A model generated the notes under the pieces. The model did not search any database. It was given only the letters and a program-made list of their open reading frames with translations, and was not told the DNA's origin. DNA of 64,000 nucleotides from Planctomycetota bacterium (GTDB taxonomy: Bacteria > Planctomycetota > UBA1135 > GCA-002686595), in the NCBI GenBank assembly GCA_016795245.1, contig JAEUIA010000112.1, positions 1-64,000 of the forward strand, read 5' to 3'. Positions 62,523-64,000 of this stretch are shown one piece after another. Numbering within the stretch: the first letter of the stretch is position 1; every line of letters begins with the position of its first letter. The position numbers were made by a program, and so were the translations under genes.

Positions 62523-62906
62523 CTATTTGGTCTTGGCGTGCGTGACCGCCAGGTCCGTCACGTTGGCGACCAGATCTTCGATCGGCATCGGCTGCAACAG
62601 GTAGCGCTGGGCACCCGCCGCATTGGCTTCGTCGCGGTAGATGCGCGAGCGGTAGATGTGCGAGCACAGGATGATCGGGACCTCGGCCGGGCCGACGCGC
62701 TCGCGGATCGCGCGACAGACCTCGAACCCGTTTTTCCCGTCGAGCAGGACGTCCATCAGGATCAGGGCCGGCTTCTTCGCGGCCAGACCCTTGAGGCACT
62801 CCTCGCCGCTCTTCATCAGCGAGACCTCGAACCCGGCCATCTCCAGGTAGTTCTTGCGCGTGGCCGGCGAGTCTTGCTGATCGTGCACCAAAAAGATGTG
62901 TTGCAT
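62523..62906 (-). CDS. Stand-alone receiver-domain protein with divergent active site
   Basis: A 127-residue CheY-like receiver domain. The phospho-acceptor Asp is present (ALILMDVLLDG, Asp 52) and so is the Thr/Ser switch position (CSHIY, Ser 82). The usual acidic pair after strand 1 reads HDQQ (Asp 9, Gln 10), and the invariant Lys before the cis-Pro is Gln (LLQPMP, Gln 105). It lies 11 bases downstream of a GspE/PilB-type ATPase gene, so a role in type IV pilus or secretion control is suggested. It may work without standard phosphorylation. Confidence 0.85.
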   Translation of the reverse strand: MQHIFLVHDQQDSPATRKNYLEMAGFEVSLMKSGEECLKGLAAKKPALILMDVLLDGKNGFEVCRAIRERVGPAEVPIILCSHIYRSRIYRDEANAAGAQRYLLQPMPIEDLVANVTDLAVTHAKTK

Positions 62907-62917
62907 GTTCGGTGACC

Positions 62918-64000
62918 TCAGGAGTCGCGGACCGTGGCGGCGTAGACTTCGTCGAGCGTGGTTTGACCGGCCAGCGCCTTGCGCAAGCCGTCCGTGCGCA
63001 GCGTGGCGGCACCGCTCTCGATGGCGGCGTTGCGCAGTGCTTCGACGCCGCCGTCGCGGCGCACGATCGAAGCCAGCGTCGGATCGATCCGCATGACCTC
63101 GTAGATCGCGAGACGTCCCTTGTAGCCGGTGTTGTTGCAGTTGTCGCAGCCCTTGCCGGCAGAGAACTGTCCTTCATTCCCCTTCAGGCCCAGGCGCTCG
63201 ATCATCCCCTGCTTGGGTTCGATGAAGTACTTGCAGTTGGGGCAGATCCGGCGCACGAGGCGCTGCGCCACGAGGCCGCGCAAGGTGTCGGCCAGGAGGT
63301 AGGGTTCGACGTTCATGTCGCGCAGACGCGTGATCGACTCGGCCGCGCCGTTCGTGTGCAGCGTCGAGAGCACGATGTGACCGGTCATGGCGGCCTGGAC
63401 CGCGATCTGGGCCGTCTCCTCGTCGCGGATTTCGCCGACGAGCACGACGTCCGGGTCCTGACGCAGGATCGAGCGCAGACCGCGCGCGAAGTTCAGGCCG
63501 ATCTTCGGGTTCATGTTGATCTGCGTCGCGCCCTCGAGCTGGTTCTCGACCGGGTCTTCGACGGTGATGATCTTGGATTCGGGCGAGTTCAGGTGCTGGA
63601 GCACCGCGTACAGGGTCGTCGTCTTGCCCGAGCCGGTCGGTCCGGTCGCGAGCACGATGCCTTCGCCGCCCTCCACCATGCGCTTCAAGTCTTCGAGTTG
63701 GCGCGGATCGAGCGCGAGACTCGCGAGGTCGAGCAGCTTGCGGCCGCCGTCGAGGATACGGATGACCGCGCCTTCGCCGTGCAGACAGGGCGTCGTCGCG
63801 ACGCGCAAGTCGACGCGGTAGCCGCGGATCTCGGCCTGCGCGCGACCGTCCTGCGGCAGACGGCGTTCGGCGATGTCGAGGTTGGCGAGGATCTTGAGGC
63901 GCGCCAACACCGGCCGTGCCCAACCCTTCGGGAGCTTGATGCGGTCCTGCAGGATGCCGTCGACGCGAAAGCGCACGACGAAGCAGCTCGAGCGCGGTTC
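62918..64000 (-). CDS. GspE/PilB-type secretion/pilus assembly ATPase (5' end cut by window)
   Basis: Only the C-terminal ~360 residues are in the window; the frame runs open to base 64000. Present: the end of the N2 domain (VRFRVDGILQD), the Asp-box region AERRLPQDGRAQA, Walker A GPTGSGKTTTLYAVL, the Asp box ITVEDPVENQLEG, Walker B DPDVVLVGEIRDEETA, the His box VLSTLHTNGAAESITRL, and a four-Cys zinc element (CPNC...CDNC). This powers assembly of a type IV pilus or type II secretion pseudopilus. The length of the missing N-terminal domain would help decide between PilB and GspE. Confidence 0.93.
   Translation of the reverse strand, partial: EPRSSCFVVRFRVDGILQDRIKLPKGWARPVLARLKILANLDIAERRLPQDGRAQAEIRGYRVDLRVATTPCLHGEGAVIRILDGGRKLLDLASLALDPRQLEDLKRMVEGGEGIVLATGPTGSGKTTTLYAVLQHLNSPESKIITVEDPVENQLEGATQINMNPKIGLNFARGLRSILRQDPDVVLVGEIRDEETAQIAVQAAMTGHIVLSTLHTNGAAESITRLRDMNVEPYLLADTLRGLVAQRLVRRICPNCKYFIEPKQGMIERLGLKGNEGQFSAGKGCDNCNNTGYKGRLAIYEVMRIDPTLASIVRRDGGVEALRNAAIESGAATLRTDGLRKALAGQTTLDEVYAATVRDS

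Overview
The window is high-GC bacterial chromosome with a Gram-negative, planctomycete-like gene set. The evidence is a very long GreA fusion, several secreted FG-GAP/VCBS-repeat proteins, a DUF4091-type secreted protein, a secreted sugar-isomerase-like TIM barrel, and a large secreted protein ending in a Cys-rich module (CPCGNSG...GCASS) that I associate with the Saltatorellus/Engelhardtia-type Planctomycetota. That placement is inference; no rRNA or other marker gene is present. I found no tRNA, rRNA or CRISPR.

Layout. 0.1-4.6 kb: a minus-strand run of amidohydrolase-like protein, tRNA-dihydrouridine synthase and HI0933-type flavoprotein. 4.7-17 kb: a heavy-metal resistance block with a looser base composition than its surroundings. 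It holds a Cys-rich exported protein, a CzcCBA-type RND efflux system, a Zn/Cd-type P-type ATPase with an altered DKTGT motif, a broken outer-membrane-type gene, and two paralogous His-rich secreted mini-proteins, one at each side of the ATPase. 17-23.3 kb: an rRNA-methyltransferase-like gene, giant greA, and a SahR-like regulator next to ahcY (S-adenosylhomocysteine recycling). 23.5-35.5 kb: secreted proteins, an aminotransferase, tandem Eis-like acetyltransferases, an HU-like protein and a DUF4091 protein. 35.5-47 kb: peptidase E, a SlyD-like FKBP coupled to an MlaA/alpha-beta-hydrolase fusion, a YihY-type membrane protein, zinc-ribbon proteins, a PepSY-like/FKBP fusion, an RRM protein, another FKBP, and a divergent zinc-ribbon/SPFH pair resembling the Bacillus YdjG/YdjI stress module.

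47.2-54.3 kb contains the most striking non-coding structure. Two copies of a 327-nt palindromic element (91-nt arms, 145-nt asymmetric centre) lie in opposite orientation about 6.3 kb apart. Each is flanked by 34-bp-type minisatellite units that point toward the core, and each sits in a convergent intergenic space. Between them lie an UMF1-type MFS transporter, a carboxypeptidase-regulatory-like secreted protein and a prolyl oligopeptidase.

54.4-62.4 kb is minus strand: a thioredoxin-like/MsrA-like fusion, then a tightly overlapping chain (isomerase-like protein, one-chain ABC exporter, PDZ lipoprotein, two VCBS proteins) that looks like one operon. The window ends with a divergent receiver domain downstream of a GspE/PilB-type ATPase cut by the window edge.
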